Positions 42,571 to 54,952 of a DNA stretch of 64,000 bases are shown one piece after another (position 1 is the stretch's first letter; each line of letters starts with the position of its first letter). The DNA lies in assembly GCA_963969345.1 (NCBI GenBank), contig OZ017768.1, positions 2,876,718 through 2,940,717 on the forward strand, read 5' to 3'. A program made the position numbers and the translations under genes. The stretch is from Turbatrix aceti (lineage: Eukaryota > Nematoda > Chromadorea > Rhabditida > Panagrolaimidae). The notes below the pieces were generated by a model. That model did not search any database. It was given only the letters and a program-made list of their open reading frames with translations, and was not told where the DNA came from.

Positions 42571-45500
42571 TTACATGAGCCGTCCTCGGCATTTGGAAGT
42601 TCCGCAGTGGCACGTTACGCCCCGGTCGAGGTCTTCGTAGCTGTAGTCCCAGGTGAGCTCTTCGCCGGCGTCGACGTGTCGGGAGGTAAAAAAGCAGAAC
42701 CACGGTAGGCGGAGATCGTGCGTGTCGGCGAAGACGTTCTGCACGAAGAGATTTGGATCGCAGCTGTGATTGTAGAATCGACCGATGTTGCCTTCCTCGA
42801 TGGCGTCGATGAGAAATTCGTTGTTTTCCTTGTCAAAGTATTCCGTCAGTGCTACACCGTTGCTCGGACCCCCGGTGAACGAGTCCACGACGTCGATTCC
42901 TTCATCTGCAAAAAAAAATGTCCAAACCATCAAACCCGCCCAAAATACTCAAAAAAACCCACCAACACCCTCATCGGGAAGGTCAATGCCCCTCTGACGT
43001 TTCTCATTTTCAAAATCCGCGACAAAATCGAGCTGAGCGATGTACGTGTCGTCTTCGCGGATGCTGCACACCTTTTCATTCATGATCTCGCCGGCGTACG
43101 TGCTGACAAACGTGCCGTGCGGAAGGTCGACGAGGGTTCGCACGCCCCAGCCGGAGCGAGCGGTCTGGAAGAGCTGGAGTGGGACGCTGATCTTGCGCTG
43201 GACCACGTAGTTTCGGCACTTTTCCCGGTTGCAGAGGCAGAGCGAGTTGCATTCGTAGATTCCGGACTGCACCTTGTACTGGTTGAGGCCGTAGTGGTAG
43301 AGTGGGTTGGGTACCCGGAGCTGGGGGTCGAGGTTGGCGTTTTCGCGGAGGGTTAACTGCTGGCATTCGCATTTTGACGAATCTGAGCAGTCGCCTGAAA
43401 TTTTTCGTTTACACAGGGCTAAAATTGCAAAATACAATTATTTAAAAAAAAATGTTGGCAAAAAATATTTTAAAAACCGTCTTTTTCCAAAAATGCACGG
43501 TAAAAAGTAGAAAAATAACAACAAAAAGTAGAAAAAAAAACAAAACACCGTAAAAGGTAGAAAAAATACAAAAAAGTCCCGCCAAATTTTCAAAAACAAG
43601 TTTTTTAGTTGTCTTACAACGAATATTTTTTCACAAATAACAAATTTGCCAGTTCGGAAAATTTTTTGTTACTTTTGGATTTCTACGTCGTCTTTTTTTG
43701 TGAAAATTTGTTTCTTTTGTTATTTTTGATTTCAAAATTTTTTGTCATTTCTGATTTCAAAAAATCTTTTTGTTGATTGTCAACAAGTTTTGGTGTTTTT
43801 ACTATATTCAATTTTTAGACCCGTTTTTTAAAACGCATTTTTAAAATTTTAAATGCAATATTTCACCCCAAAACATACCCTTGCACGAGCAGCACGACTT
43901 TGCAGGCAACGAAAAGTTCTCAATGAGCCGCTTCAGCGTAGGATCCTTCATGTACCGATGCGTGTTGTACTTCATCCGAGGCCTCTGCTGGTCATCGACG
44001 GCATTCACAACCGTGATCGGCACCGCCTCCAGTCCCAGGGCAAAGTCAGGATCAATAACCGGGGATCCGACTGCCATGAGACCCACATTGACGTCAACAT
44101 CGAAGGTGAAATTCCGGTAGGTGACCGGAGGGTTGGTCAGTCGGAGGTAGGCAGACAGGAATTCCATACCGCCCGTAGAAGAGAACGAAGCGCCACAGGG
44201 TGCCTGGTATACGGTAAAACGGATGTAGACCGGTTGTTTGTTCGTGGAAAAAGATTTTACCGCTTTGTACTGCTAAAAAGACGTTCAATTGCGTCCAAGA
44301 AAGTCAACAGAAGTATACGAAAAAAAACCCACCTTCCGACACCAGCCCCAGGCCAAGGGAAGGAAAAATGGAGAACAAACAGGTGGCAAGGTGAGTTTTG
44401 CGCGATGAGCTTCGACTGCGGGTCGGAATCGCGTCCAGCAGTTGGAGTCGCATTTGTGGTTTTTCTGATCGAGGATGCGGCTCCAATCGAGGTCCAGTTT
44501 GATGTACTGCGAGTCCATATGCTGCAAAAGTCAAAAAAACACACTCAAATTCCTTTTTTAGGACTAAAAAACCCACATTGGCAGCTTCATGCCTCCGCCG
44601 AGCTTCCTGGGCCGTAAAAGTTCGTTCAACGTGATTAAGCGTCGATTTCGAAAGTGGGATGAAAGACGACGATCCAGAAGTCGTTTTTCTCGCTGTCGGG
44701 ACACTGCTCTGGACTGTCAGGTCTATGAGTGGTATAGGAGCACGATTACGGTGGGCAAAGTGCCGTCTGCGTTCCATCTTATCCTGAAAATCACGTTTTT
44801 TTTTCAAACAAAACATAAAAAAAAAGCCAGCTGGCAAAAAAAACGATGCGGCCGAAAAAAATTTGAAGATAAATAAAAAAATTTGATTTTGAGATGTTTT
44901 TTTGTTCAATCCATACATTTTTTTGCACTAATAAAAAAAATATTATTTAGCATTCTTTTACAGCATTTTTCGGTTTTAAACAAAAAATACGGTAAAATAA
45001 AAAATACCGTATTTGAACAAAAAATACAGTTATAATTAAAAAAAACCCAAAAAATTATACCGTATTTTTTTTGAATTGACGTCAAAAATTTTTTTTTGGA
45101 CGTAAAAGTTTTTTGCGCTGATTTTTTATCCGCCCCAAAAAAAACCTACCTTATTTCCGATGAGTTTGGTTGTGCTGCCGCGGTAGACCCACTCATCCAG
45201 ATGCTTGTGCCTCACGCAGTTGATATCCATGCATCCCCTGCCATCCGAGCCCCTCGGATCAGACCGGCTGAACCGAAGAAGGAAAAGTTCCCTGTCAACC
45301 TTCAGGATCGTAGCTTGGAATGTTTTTCGGTCATATTTGGCCTAAAATTCATCCATTTAAATTAAAAATACACCCTCTCTCAAAAAACCCACCGCAATCG
45401 AGCTTCCGGGAGATCCGACGTGAAGAAAAATTTTTTCTGTCAAAAAATTCTCCAAAAACTCGCTTCTCGGGGATTTTCTAAAGTTCAACAGAGGCTCGAC

Positions 45501-47775
45501 GCGCGAATTTTTGCCATCTTCGGTTTCGGATACGATTTCCTGGTCGAGGTGGAGTCTGATGTCTTCCTGGTTGACGTAGGCCTCCTGGTCGCAGTCGAAG
45601 AAGACGAGATACTGTAGATCGGGTCCCGTGCTGGCCAGACTCCCGATCGTTCCAATATTCCATCCATCAAAATCCTCAGGCTCTCGGCACCGAAGTCGAC
45701 TGTTATGGTACGCAAGAACACGGGTCCCGAGTGGAAAATCAATATTTGGATGGGCTTTTCCGTAGGCCAAAACCGCTCTGGTTACCGTAATTTTTGGAAG
45801 GGATAACATTTTGCGCATTTCTTCGCAATCTTTGAGTTCGACGAAGAATTTGTTGATTTCTTCTCTGATCTAAAAAAAAACACTTTTTACCAAAAAAAAA
45901 TATTTTTTTGAAAAAAATGGGGATCAAACCTTTGTAATGGTGCCATAGAGGAAGCGAAAAGAATCGTGATTGACGACCTTGGCGAGGACTTCGGTGCCCT
46001 CGACGACTTGTTCCGTGATCATGCTGTAGAGCTCCTCGCAGGATGCCAGGTGCCGGACGGGTCTCAGACTCAGGGAATCGAGATCACGGGTCGCGCCGCT
46101 CAGGTAGTCGGCTGTCTTCCTGGGTGGTAATCTGATGTTTTCGACTGGGATATCGTAATCGCCAAATGTCTTCTGAAAAATTCCATTTTCAGTATTTTCA
46201 GTCTAAAATTTCCGGACTAAAATTTAAGGGCCGATTTTATAAAATAATACTTTTTCATTGTTCTACAACGATTTTTTTCATAAAAAAGTACTGCAATCTT
46301 CGTATTCAGATTTTACGAATATTTAGACCCGTTTTTATTCAAAAAATTTATTTTTAACTATTTTAAAATTTTTTAGGCCAAAATTTTATGTTTCAAATAA
46401 TGTTTTTTTTTATTCGAGAACGATTTTTTAATGGCAGCCTTTTTTTAGTTTTTTTTTAATTTCCAAAAATATCGTTTTTACGATTTTTTTTCACGGCAGA
46501 CTTTTTTTTGTTTTTTTTTTAATTTCAAAAAAATTATCGTTTTTACAATGGCCCAAACTTTCAGCTCCTACCCCAAAATCAGTAAATTTGTAGACATTTA
46601 AAAAATGTATTTTTATAGAAATTACACCAACAAAAAAGGGTACATTTTCTTTACACTGGGCCAAAACTCACATGCCGCCCATCAATCGTCTGCCTAGCAA
46701 CGGCGACCAGCGCCTGCTCCTCCACGGTAGAAGCCTGCAGCAGCGCACCGACATCGTGAAAATTCTGCTCAAGACTGGGATCAACGACATCGAAAAAAGC
46801 CGAATTGTTGACTTCGATGATGTCGCACAGCTCGTGGACATCGATGGTATACGAGTACGATTCTTCCTCGATGTTCTCGAAAATATCGTCGATGACCTTG
46901 TCGATGGACGTCGTCTCGAGGTAGAATCGCAGCAGACACAGGAGAGTCCTGAGCTGAGCGCTGTCGACGCAGAGCACCTCCAGCGACGAAAGCCAGATCG
47001 CGGAGAGTTGGGGAGGATTCTCGTCGATGATTGTCGCGAGGTGGAACAGGGTCACACGATTCAGAGTGAGCGCTTGCAGGAGAGGTGTCAGGTTCACGTT
47101 GTTGACGTATGATGCAGGTTCTAGAAGAAAAAATGGGTAAAAAGATCAAAAATTGGGATTTTAGGCCAAAAAATGGGTAAAAAATGAGTTGCTGAGGCTA
47201 AAAAATCAAAAAATGAACAACATCGGGAATTTTGGCAAAAAAAATTAAAATTAGAAAAAATTTAAGGCTATATAAACGAAAAAATGGGTAACGCTGGGAA
47301 ATGGGAATTTTAGGCCAAAAAAATCTAAAAAGTTGAAAAAATAGGGACGAAACAGAAATTTTAAGCTAAAAAAATTAAAAAAACTGATAGAACTGTTTTT
47401 TTAATTGTTAACAAATCATAAAAACCAAAAAAACGAACGTTTCCAGAGCTTGAGAGTAATAACACCGACGACGGAAAACTTGCTGAGATTACGATCGACG
47501 CAGATACGTTCAATTGCCTTTCCATGGACCTCAAAGTCATCCAAAATGGCATCCTGATCACTGGGCAGGACATCGGGCAACTGAAAATTCCATTTTGATC
47601 ATAAAATTGACCGCAAGATCAAAAAAAGACAAACCTGGCAGTAGAAAACATCTCGCTGTCCGACAGTCTGATTGAATACCTCGTTGAGCCTCTTTGAAAA
47701 TTCATGCCTTCGTTCACCCGTCAATCTGTTGAAAAAATCCACAACATTCATCGGCCATTCGACTGTTTCTGACAT
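42571..47775 (-). CDS. met-2: SETDB1/MET-2 type histone H3K9 methyltransferase
   Basis: Eleven exons on the minus strand: 47775-47635, 47580-47439, 47120-46672, 46172-45930, 45869-45393, 45341-45150, 44783-44577, 44521-44333, 44272-43879, 43394-42969 and 42905-42571 (1064 residues). Tudor-type segments occupy about residues 295-550 (GTEVLAKVVNH; LGTRVLAYHNSR with YLVFFDCDQEAYVNQEDI; KYDRKTFQATILKV). The MBD is near 697-742 (VYIRFTVYQAPCG, then GMEFLSAYL). The pre-SET Cys cluster has SCCSCKGDCSDSSKCECQQ and YECNSLCLCNREKCRN. The SET core has GWGVRTLVDLPHGTFV, GRFYNHSCDPNLFVQ and ELTWDYSY; post-SET is CHCGTSKCRG. The SET insertion is only about 40 residues, far shorter than in vertebrates. The enzyme family mono-, di- or trimethylates H3K9. 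The N-terminal 320 residues are not recognisable and their joining rests on phase alone. Confidence 0.9.
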
Positions 47776-48712
47776 TTCGAACGCGAATCCGATCGTGTCA
47801 ATGAAACAAACGTCTTTGAACTTTGAAAAGTGAATGTTCGCTTGTTGCGCGGGGAACAGTATGGGTTCAGTGTGTTCTCCAGCGAGCGGTCAAAGCAAAA
47901 CAAAGCGTTCAAGTTTCAAAAAAATTGTCGAGTTGTCGTTTATGATTTACGATTTTTTACAATTCTTCTCGTTGTAAAAGTTGTTTTAACAGTAAGGGTA
48001 TACGGTTTTGTCGTATTCCACGCGAGAACAGAAAACTTGTTAGAACGCTGTAATTTTTTTGATGAGATGACTCATTGGTCAAAAGAAGCGCAGTTATAAA
48101 TATATTTGTTGATAACTTTGTTGAACACATGTTACTTCTTGTTTTTTGGTTCCATTCTGCTTTTTTTTGTTTACTTTCACTTTTTTTTCAAACTGTTTTT
48201 CGTCTGTAATCATGCTATCGTAATCGAGTTCCTTCGCTTTGTTTACGATCCCATGATCGATCTCACAGCGCACTAAAAAGTGAGGTAACCCTCCACTCAC
48301 TGACCATTTTTTTTCTCGTTTTTTACCTGAAAAAAATATTTCGCAGCAGGCTCTTTTTCGTACGACTCTCTTCCACTGACCAAGACCGACCACTAGTTGA
48401 CTGTCAGGTAGGTCCATCGCGTTCGGTTGTTCATGAATGACTCATCCTTGTGTGTATTTATTTTTGCGCGCGCGCGCTGTGAACCAAATCAATGATTTTC
48501 GACGGATCGCATCGAAGAAGGAAGAAAAGAAGACGCGCTTGCGAGATGTTGTGTCCTTATCGATTTATCCAATCTCGTCTTGAATTGTATTTTGACGCAT
48601 CCCGCTTGCGAAAACTGTATTTTATCCAATCCAGCGGGATGATGATGATGACTGTCGCGTTGCGTGGCGTTTTTGCTCACATTTGCTCACACATAATTTT
48701 TTTCAGGGCAAA
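47776..48712. promoter_or_regulatory. intergenic region between divergent met-2-like and mlc-4-like genes
   Basis: It probably carries both promoters. A GCGCGCGCGC run lies near 48465-48476. A TTTTTTTCAG acceptor ends at 48706, seven bases before the light-chain ATG. This suggests a 5'UTR intron (many possible donors upstream) or trans-splicing. The open frame at 48094-48417 on the minus strand has no recognised domain. Confidence 0.45.
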
Positions 48713-49225
48713 ATGGCTTCTCGCAAAACTGTCGCGCGTCGTCCGCGCAATGCCCGCGCGACGAGCAACGTCTTTGCCATGTTCGGGCAGGATGAAATCC
48801 AGGAATTCAAGGAAGCGTTCAACATGATCGATCAGAACCACGACGGATTCATCGATGCTGCCGATCTCCACGACATGTTTGCCTCGCTGGGTAAGGAAGT
48901 GACCGACGAGTTCATCGACGCAATGGTCAACGAAGCCACGGGTCAGATCAATTTTACCCTCTTCCTCACACTTTTCGGCGACAAACTCAGCGGTACCGAC
49001 CCGGAAAACGTCATTCGAAATGCTTTTTCGTGTTTTGACGAAAATAACACGGGATACATCGAGGAAGAACGCTTTCGCCAGCTACTCACGACAATGGGCG
49101 ATCGCTACACGCAGGAACAGGTCGATGACCTCTTTCGTGATGCTCCAATCGTCGATGGAAAGTTCAACTACGTCGAATTTACCCGGATGCTCAAACACGG
49201 CACCAAGGATAAGGACGACGCCTGA
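48713..49225 (+). CDS. mlc-4: non-muscle myosin II regulatory light chain (MLC-4/Spaghetti squash type)
   Basis: A single exon of 170 residues. The basic N-terminus [20 protein letters not shown] followed by FAMF carries the Thr-Ser pair phosphorylated by Rho kinase or MLCK in the family. EF-hand 1 is intact ([13 protein letters not shown], residues about 41-53), while the others are degenerate, as usual for regulatory light chains. [36 protein letters not shown] and [20 protein letters not shown] follow the family closely; about three residues after NEA are missing compared with nematode MLC-4 as I remember it. It binds the myosin heavy-chain neck and controls cytokinesis and cortical contractility. 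The acceptor at 48706 supports this start. Confidence 0.95.
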   Translation: MASRKTVARRPRNARATSNVFAMFGQDEIQEFKEAFNMIDQNHDGFIDAADLHDMFASLGKEVTDEFIDAMVNEATGQINFTLFLTLFGDKLSGTDPENVIRNAFSCFDENNTGYIEEERFRQLLTTMGDRYTQEQVDDLFRDAPIVDGKFNYVEFTRMLKHGTKDKDDA

Positions 49226-49386
49226 ACACTCCGCACGGACGACACCCACCAAAAAATGTTAAAAAATCCAGAGGACACACAGCTCCTACGTATTTACCCG
49301 ACTTTTTTCACTTCTTGTAAAGCTTTGACGATCGCAGTGAAGTAAATGGAAACCAACGAGATGACGCCGCGAAGAGGGAGGATGGA

Positions 49387-50262
49387 TCATGGATTCATGA
49401 CAGACCTTTCCTTGTCTTCTTTGAGGGATTCGATGTGCTTGACGGTGTCGTCGTCGTCTTTGACCTGGTACGAGGTGGATGGTTGCGTGCGATTCGTCGA
49501 CAGCTCGCCTTGAAGCGAAATGTCGGCAGCAGCGTTCTTGGCGCCTTTAGGCTTGTTTTTTTCTTCCGGTGGAGTTGGCGCTAAAAAAACAAACAATTTT
49601 TGGTTTAGGATACCAAAAAAAGTGTAAAAAAACTTTCGTTTAAAGACCCAAAAATTGAAGAAAACATTCGTTTGAAGACCCAAAATTTTAAAAAACTTTT
49701 GTTCAAAGACCCAACGTTTAAAAAAATACGTAAAAGTCGAAAAAAACTTTCGTTGAAAGACCCAACGTTGAAAAAAACCGTAAAAGCTGAGAAAAACTTT
49801 CGTTTAAAGACCACAAAATTGAAAAAACTTTCGTTTAAAGACCACAAAGTTGAAAAAACTCGTTTAAAGACCACAAAGTTGAAAAAACTTTCGTTTAAAG
49901 ACCCAAAATTTAAAAAACTGATAAACTAAAATGAACCCCGAAAACTCACCAAGTTGCCAATGGTCATGTTCTCCATTAGTTTTTTCCTCAGCCGGCTTCT
50001 TCTTGCCATCGGCTCCAGCCGGGGGATCGCCTTTCTCTTCTGTCTTCCCGCCTCCCTTGGTTTTCCCTTTCTTAGTATCGCCTCCTTTTTCATCGACGTT
50101 TTTCATGACGCTCTTACCAGACTTGCCGATTTTTTTGACGTCCTTCTTTTTGTCCTTCTTCTTCTTACAGCAACAAGTGAGAGGTCCTAGAGCAGTGATA
50201 GCGAGGAAAAATAAGCATGCTTGGAGAACGTATATGCCCCCAGCTATGGCGGCTACATGCAT
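49387..50262 (-). CDS. Lys-rich short-anchor protein (copy C)
   Basis: Two exons on the minus strand: 50262-49950 and 49580-49387 (168 residues). It has a hydrophobic N-terminal segment (IYVLQACLFFLAITALGPLT) followed at once by CCC and KKKKDKKKD, then Lys/Gly-rich sequence, and a second exon of mixed charge. The layout (short anchor, cysteine cluster, Lys-rich tail) is like the genes at 24330 and 26350, though the sequences are not closely alignable. The cysteines next to the anchor could be palmitoylated. The function is unknown. The intron holds a tandem repeat (49620-49930). Confidence 0.65.
49620..49930. repeat. tandem repeat in the intron of Lys-rich gene C
   Basis: At least ten degenerate copies of AAAACTTTCGTTTAAAGACC, each followed by a variable CAAAATTGAA-type spacer, in units of roughly 22-30 bases. 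It is confined to the intron. Confidence 0.8.
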
Positions 50263-50512
50263 GCCGAAGTCTCCACCAAAATTGTGGCCGCCCGTTTCGC
50301 TGTGATAAAAATGGTGCAGCAGTCCAGTAGATGGCAGTACGAAAAGTCAGTAGAATGCGCCCGTCGTCAGTGTCTGCGCAAGCGACGAAAATCTAGGCCG
50401 TCGTACAACGATATCGTGGGGTGAGGATTTGCATGCCGTAGTGTAACTCAAACATATAACGCCTCATTTTGCGATCACTCAAACCTCTGCGCTCTTGACA
50501 CTGCTTCTGATC

Positions 50513-51387
50513 ATGGAGTCGTCGTCGACTACCGAATCGCGTGAAGACGTTGAAAGCACGAATTCCACTGGCTCGCAGGACGTTATCAGCGACCTCAGTG
50601 GGTTTTTTTACGGTTTTACAGGAATTAGAGTAACAATCACAGTTTAATCGTTACTTTTTTCGCTGCAAGACAGTAAAGTATATTTTCTGCAAGGTTTACG
50701 ATCACAAAATATTAATTTTTTTCGTTAGAAGACCAGATATTTATTACTGCAACATTTACGGTCACTGTCCGCGGATCGTTATTTTTTTCGCTGCAAGACC
50801 CGGACAGTATATTTTGTGCAGGGAATTTTATATAAACTTACCGTATACGGTAATCATGTGTTACTTTTTTTCGCTTTAGGACCAAAACAGTATCTATTGC
50901 CTAAAGTTTACGATTTTACCTTTTTTTTCCTTTTTTAGGTCAGTATCACTCGTTTCCCCTCGAACTCGACGACCTCTCTGCCACTACCGCGGTCGGCTTT
51001 GACTCCCTCGAAGATATCGCGACAGCGTCGAATTCTTCCTTCACGGATTCGGCGGAAACGGCAGTTCTTCCTTCTCACGATGATATGATCATGAACGCAC
51101 GCAACCTCACGGCCCCTCCGTCGTACTACCAGCTGCCGTCGCTCAACAAGAAGCCCGTCGATCGCGTCGTTCGTCTCATGCACGTAGCCTCGCAGTACGC
51201 GCTTCCAGAGTTGCATACATATGCGGTCATGGATGAGCCGGCAACCGCGTACAAGCTCAAATCTGAGTCTTACCAGTACAATATGATGCACCAAAACGAG
51301 AGCGATGGCGACTCATCCGGTACACACGTTTACTACTCCCCCTCCGCGCCATCCGGACCATCAGTTTATTTTACTCCTGAGATGTGA
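50513..51387 (+). CDS. uncharacterised Ser/Thr-rich acidic protein
   Basis: Two exons: 50513-50597 and 50939-51387 (177 residues); the joint is in phase (DLS then QYHSFPLEL). The protein starts MESSSTTESREDVESTNSTG and is Ser-, Thr-, Asp- and Tyr-rich, with PPSYYQLPSLNKKPVD and a C-terminal run of short Tyr motifs (HVYYSPSAPSGPSVYFTPEM). It has no signal peptide, membrane span or catalytic motif. It is probably largely disordered and I know no family. Its stop lies nine bases from that of the convergent hydroxylase gene. Confidence 0.6.
50600..50935. repeat. degenerate ~75-base tandem repeat in an intron
   Basis: Four units, each with TTTTTTTCGCTGCAAGAC (or a variant such as TTTTTTTCGTTAGAAGAC) followed by an AGTATATTTTCTGCA-like segment and TTTACGATCAC. 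Fills the only intron of the gene starting at 50513. Related TTTTTCGCTGTGTGAG and TTTTTCGTTGTAAGAG stretches occur at 51665 and 52440. Confidence 0.7.
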
Positions 51388-51396
51388 GTTGGATTG

Positions 51397-53087
51397 TCAG
51401 TTGATCTTCTTGAGTCCCTTGACATCCTTTGCCTCGTAGAGACCGTATCTCGTGGCTTTGTCTTTCGTCATTTGCTTGAGGTCGTCGTAGCTTATGTGAT
51501 GGCCTAAAATTGCGTAAATAAATAAACCGTTGGTATTGGATTTTTTTGGAGGGAACAAATTTTGTTTTTGAACAAAAAAGTTTACAGACATTTTTTTGTA
51601 AAATTTTTCAAATCGTGGGAAAAACACACGCATACGCACTGGGCGCTCCCGAAGCGAAAACAATTTTTTCGCTGTGTGAGTACCGCGTGCGCATCTTTTA
51701 ATTTTTTTACAAATTACCGAAAATACGATCAAGGTAGTTGAACCACGGCTCAAAGCAGGTGAGCGGCCGGAGGTGGTGCATGTCATGCGCCGGCGCACCG
51801 CTGTAAAACGGCAAAAAGCGATGCAGAAAGAAGGGAAAATCGTATCCCGTGTGCACTTCGTAGGAAACGCTCTGCGCGATCACGAACCACGTCCAATACG
51901 TCAGCGGATGCGTGGTAAACAGCCACGGAAACGTGGTGATAAAAGTCGCTACCACAAAGAGCTCAAATGGATGCAGGTGCTGTGCCGCGGCGCAGAACGG
52001 CGACGAGTACATGTGATGGACAGAATGGCACCAACGGTAGAGGAACTTGATCTTGTGCATGACAACGTGAGCTACGAAGTAGTAAAAGTCGAAGCAGATG
52101 AAGAATACCGTGTTCTGCCAGATGAGTTCCCAAAGCGGTGGCGCTAGGTCGGGCAGGTCAGCGTCCGGCACCCAGACCACCTGGACCAGTGCCATCGGGT
52201 AGATCCACAGGAGTTGGTTGAACATCTGCAGGTGGAGAGATTCTTTCATCAGCGCCCATGTCACCTTGCGATCTTTTTGAATCTTGGCATTTTTGAAGAA
52301 CGGCACATCGCAGAGTACCAAGTCTATGACTGCAAAAAAGTGGATTAGCTCTGTTTTACGGTAATTTTCGGTATGAAAATTTTGAATTCGTGAGAAGATA
52401 CATTCGTGCGCACTGGATGCTCTCAAGGCGAAAACACATTTTTTTCGTTGTAAGAGGTGGGCGCGTGCGCATTTTTCCCTCAATGAAAATTTTCGTTTCG
52501 GGAGCTCTCACATCAGCATGGAAATTCAAAATCTCATGGAGTACGGTAATTTGGCATTAGAAGTTTTTTACGATAATTTTTGGCTTGAAAACGTTCAAAT
52601 TGGAAAAAAAAACACATGCGCGCTTGAAACGAACCGTTATTTTGTTGTAAGATAAATGTTTGCACATTTTTTTAGTGATAAAACTTTCGTTGTGAGAGCC
52701 TTCAAAATTAAAATTTGAGCTTATTGTGCCAGGTTTAAAAATAACTATAACTGCAAAATCCCACTTCGTCAACTACCGTAGTACCTCCGATAGGGATTAC
52801 GTGCTCGATGAACAAAAATGTTTATGGCCCTGCTTGTGCAAAGAGGTGCGGGCACCACGCACTATGGTCTGATAGGTGATCATCATCGATTCCCGTAAAC
52901 GAACGACCTTTCACCCTCCAAAACACTCACACGTGAAGACGGCAACCCATGTATAATCGAGACTGAGTGCCATAAACGGTGGAAATAACGGTGATCTGAC
53001 ATAGGTGCCGTAGTTGAATCTGATGTAATCCCAGACCGGCTGAAGGACCAGAGGATCGGTGGAGTTGGCGACGACGGTTGCTTCCAT
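51397..53087 (-). CDS. fatty acid hydroxylase superfamily protein (sterol 25-hydroxylase/methyl oxidase type)
   Basis: Three exons on the minus strand: 53087-52931, 52329-51718 and 51503-51397 (291 residues). The three His boxes of the non-haem di-iron membrane hydroxylases are intact: HVVMH, HSVHH and HDMHH. Several hydrophobic segments surround them (MFNQLLWIYPMALVQVV; FELFVVATFITTFPWLF; YWTWFVIAQSV). The family includes sterol C4-methyl oxidase, cholesterol 25-hydroxylase and nematode FA-hydroxylase proteins; the layout suits the C25-hydroxylase-like branch, but the substrate cannot be fixed from this sequence. It should be in the ER membrane. The intron between exons 1 and 2 is 600 bases and has TTTTTCG-type repeats. 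Confidence 0.88.
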
Positions 53088-54952
53088 CTTCGGAACAAGT
53101 GAATGGCGTTATCACACTGATTCTAGTCGCTTTTGTTTTTTTCCTACTGGACCCACAAACTACATTCATTCATTCATGCATTCTTACCCTTCAACGGGAG
53201 AAAAGTTGCGTTTTACACTTAACTATGCGTCCTGCCTGTTTGCGTGCTGCTCTCGTCACTCGGCGTTATCAGTTCAGTTGTCTAGCTGAGTGGTCTCTTG
53301 GCCACGGTGATGTAGGGGTGATCATGCCTTATTTGACTTTGGACTCGACTTCGGGGGGGCAAGCACGTCCGTGGGCCTCTAAAGTGCAAATCAAAAGCCA
53401 ACTTGATTTGCGTTCGTTCGCGTACTCAAGATGAGGTTTCGGGTGATCAAACGTGGGCAAATGAGTTCTCAGATGATAAAAACATCCCTATCAGCATTTA
53501 AAAAAATCCTGCGCCTTTACGTTTATTTTTCTGCAAATCGTAATAAAAAAGGGAAAAGTATCGATCGAGAAATGCCTGCTAATCAGTCTCCGAGACGAAC
53601 TGTCAGAAGTACACGTCTATAAGTGCGAGCAGTGGTGTAAAATTGATGATACGCGGGATGTGATTCATTTCCCGGTAGACTTCACAGCCCTGATCTCTGG
53701 TAAAAAAACGTGCGTTTACAGAAATATGCGTTTTCAGCTCTACGAAAACTTTGGAGGTCAGGTTCACAAGTCTGCGCACCTGACCAGATGTCTTCATCGA
53801 AATGCATATACTTCAAAGCCAACAGGTGTTTTTCCTGACATCATTGTCAAGATAGTCATCATCAGAAGAATTTCACGTCAATCAACCGCCCCAATCAGGT
53901 GTCTAACCCATGACAACATTACATTCATATTTTTGCTACCAAGTGAACACAAAATTGCACAAAAATGTTCAATTTGCACAGTAAATTAATATCAAAAAAC
54001 GTGCGTTTATGCAGAACACTTTTTTCCTATTAAAATTGTCGACTCAGCTTGAAAACAGACACAACAGCGACTATTGTAGTAATACCCCCATGCTGTCCAT
54101 GGTGGCCATGTAGAAGAGTTATGATAAGACAAAAACGGGTATTAGCAAAATACTATGATTTTTTACGACAGGAACTGCATTGTATTTACATTGCTCAGAT
54201 TAGATCAGCGATAGGAACATGTATTGATTTTTAGTCAATTTTCGCATAATCAGAAACCCAACGCCGTCCGGTGACACCAATCGCGATGATTGAATCGATG
54301 ACGCACGTAAATATTTATTTATCTGCGCACTTGTTTTTTTCAGGTGCACCGGACGTGTTACGATAGATCGTCCACCGCCGCCGACGCCCCGTGCCCCCCC
54401 CGGCCGTAATTTGTAGATAAAAACATAAAATAATTAAGTTAAATTAAGTTTTTTGGTGATTGAGCATCGCTGCAGAGGTGACCAGGTGACCAGGTGACAC
54501 CAAACATCAGCTGACAGTTTTTTCACATGACTTTAAACCGGCAAAAAAACATTGAATGGAATCGAAAACAAACTAATTACTAATTACAATTACGGATTCG
54601 CCTGAGAGTGTCTATTTCAGGTACACAAAAAACCTGAAAACGAAAAACATTCTGCCTGCGACGACGACGACGACGACGACGCTCCGCATTCCGTTCCCGG
54701 TTGGGTTTGTGTCTTTTTTCATCTTTTTATCTTCTGGGTACAAATCACAAGTAAATATTTTTGTCTTCTCGGCGAACTCACCTCGCATATATCGGCGACC
54801 AGGTGGCTGCGCGCAGGGGCGTGAGGCGTGAGTCGCGCAGCACCACCACACGCGCAGGCGGACCCCTGTGATTGACTGCTGGCGGCGGGCTGATAAGCAG
54901 GGTGCAGAAGAAACGCGCGATTCTGCCGAACCCATTCGATTCTTTACCCCAA
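53088..54952. other. 1.9-kb intergenic region
   Basis: It separates the divergent hydroxylase and the gene at 54953. It holds an ATTCATTCATTCATGC repeat near 53165, a GACGACGACGACGACGAC run at 54661-54680 and GGTGACCAGGTGACCAGGTG at 54478-54496. Several open frames of 60-118 codons exist (53078-53434, 53660-53989), none with recognised features. I call no gene. Confidence 0.4.
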
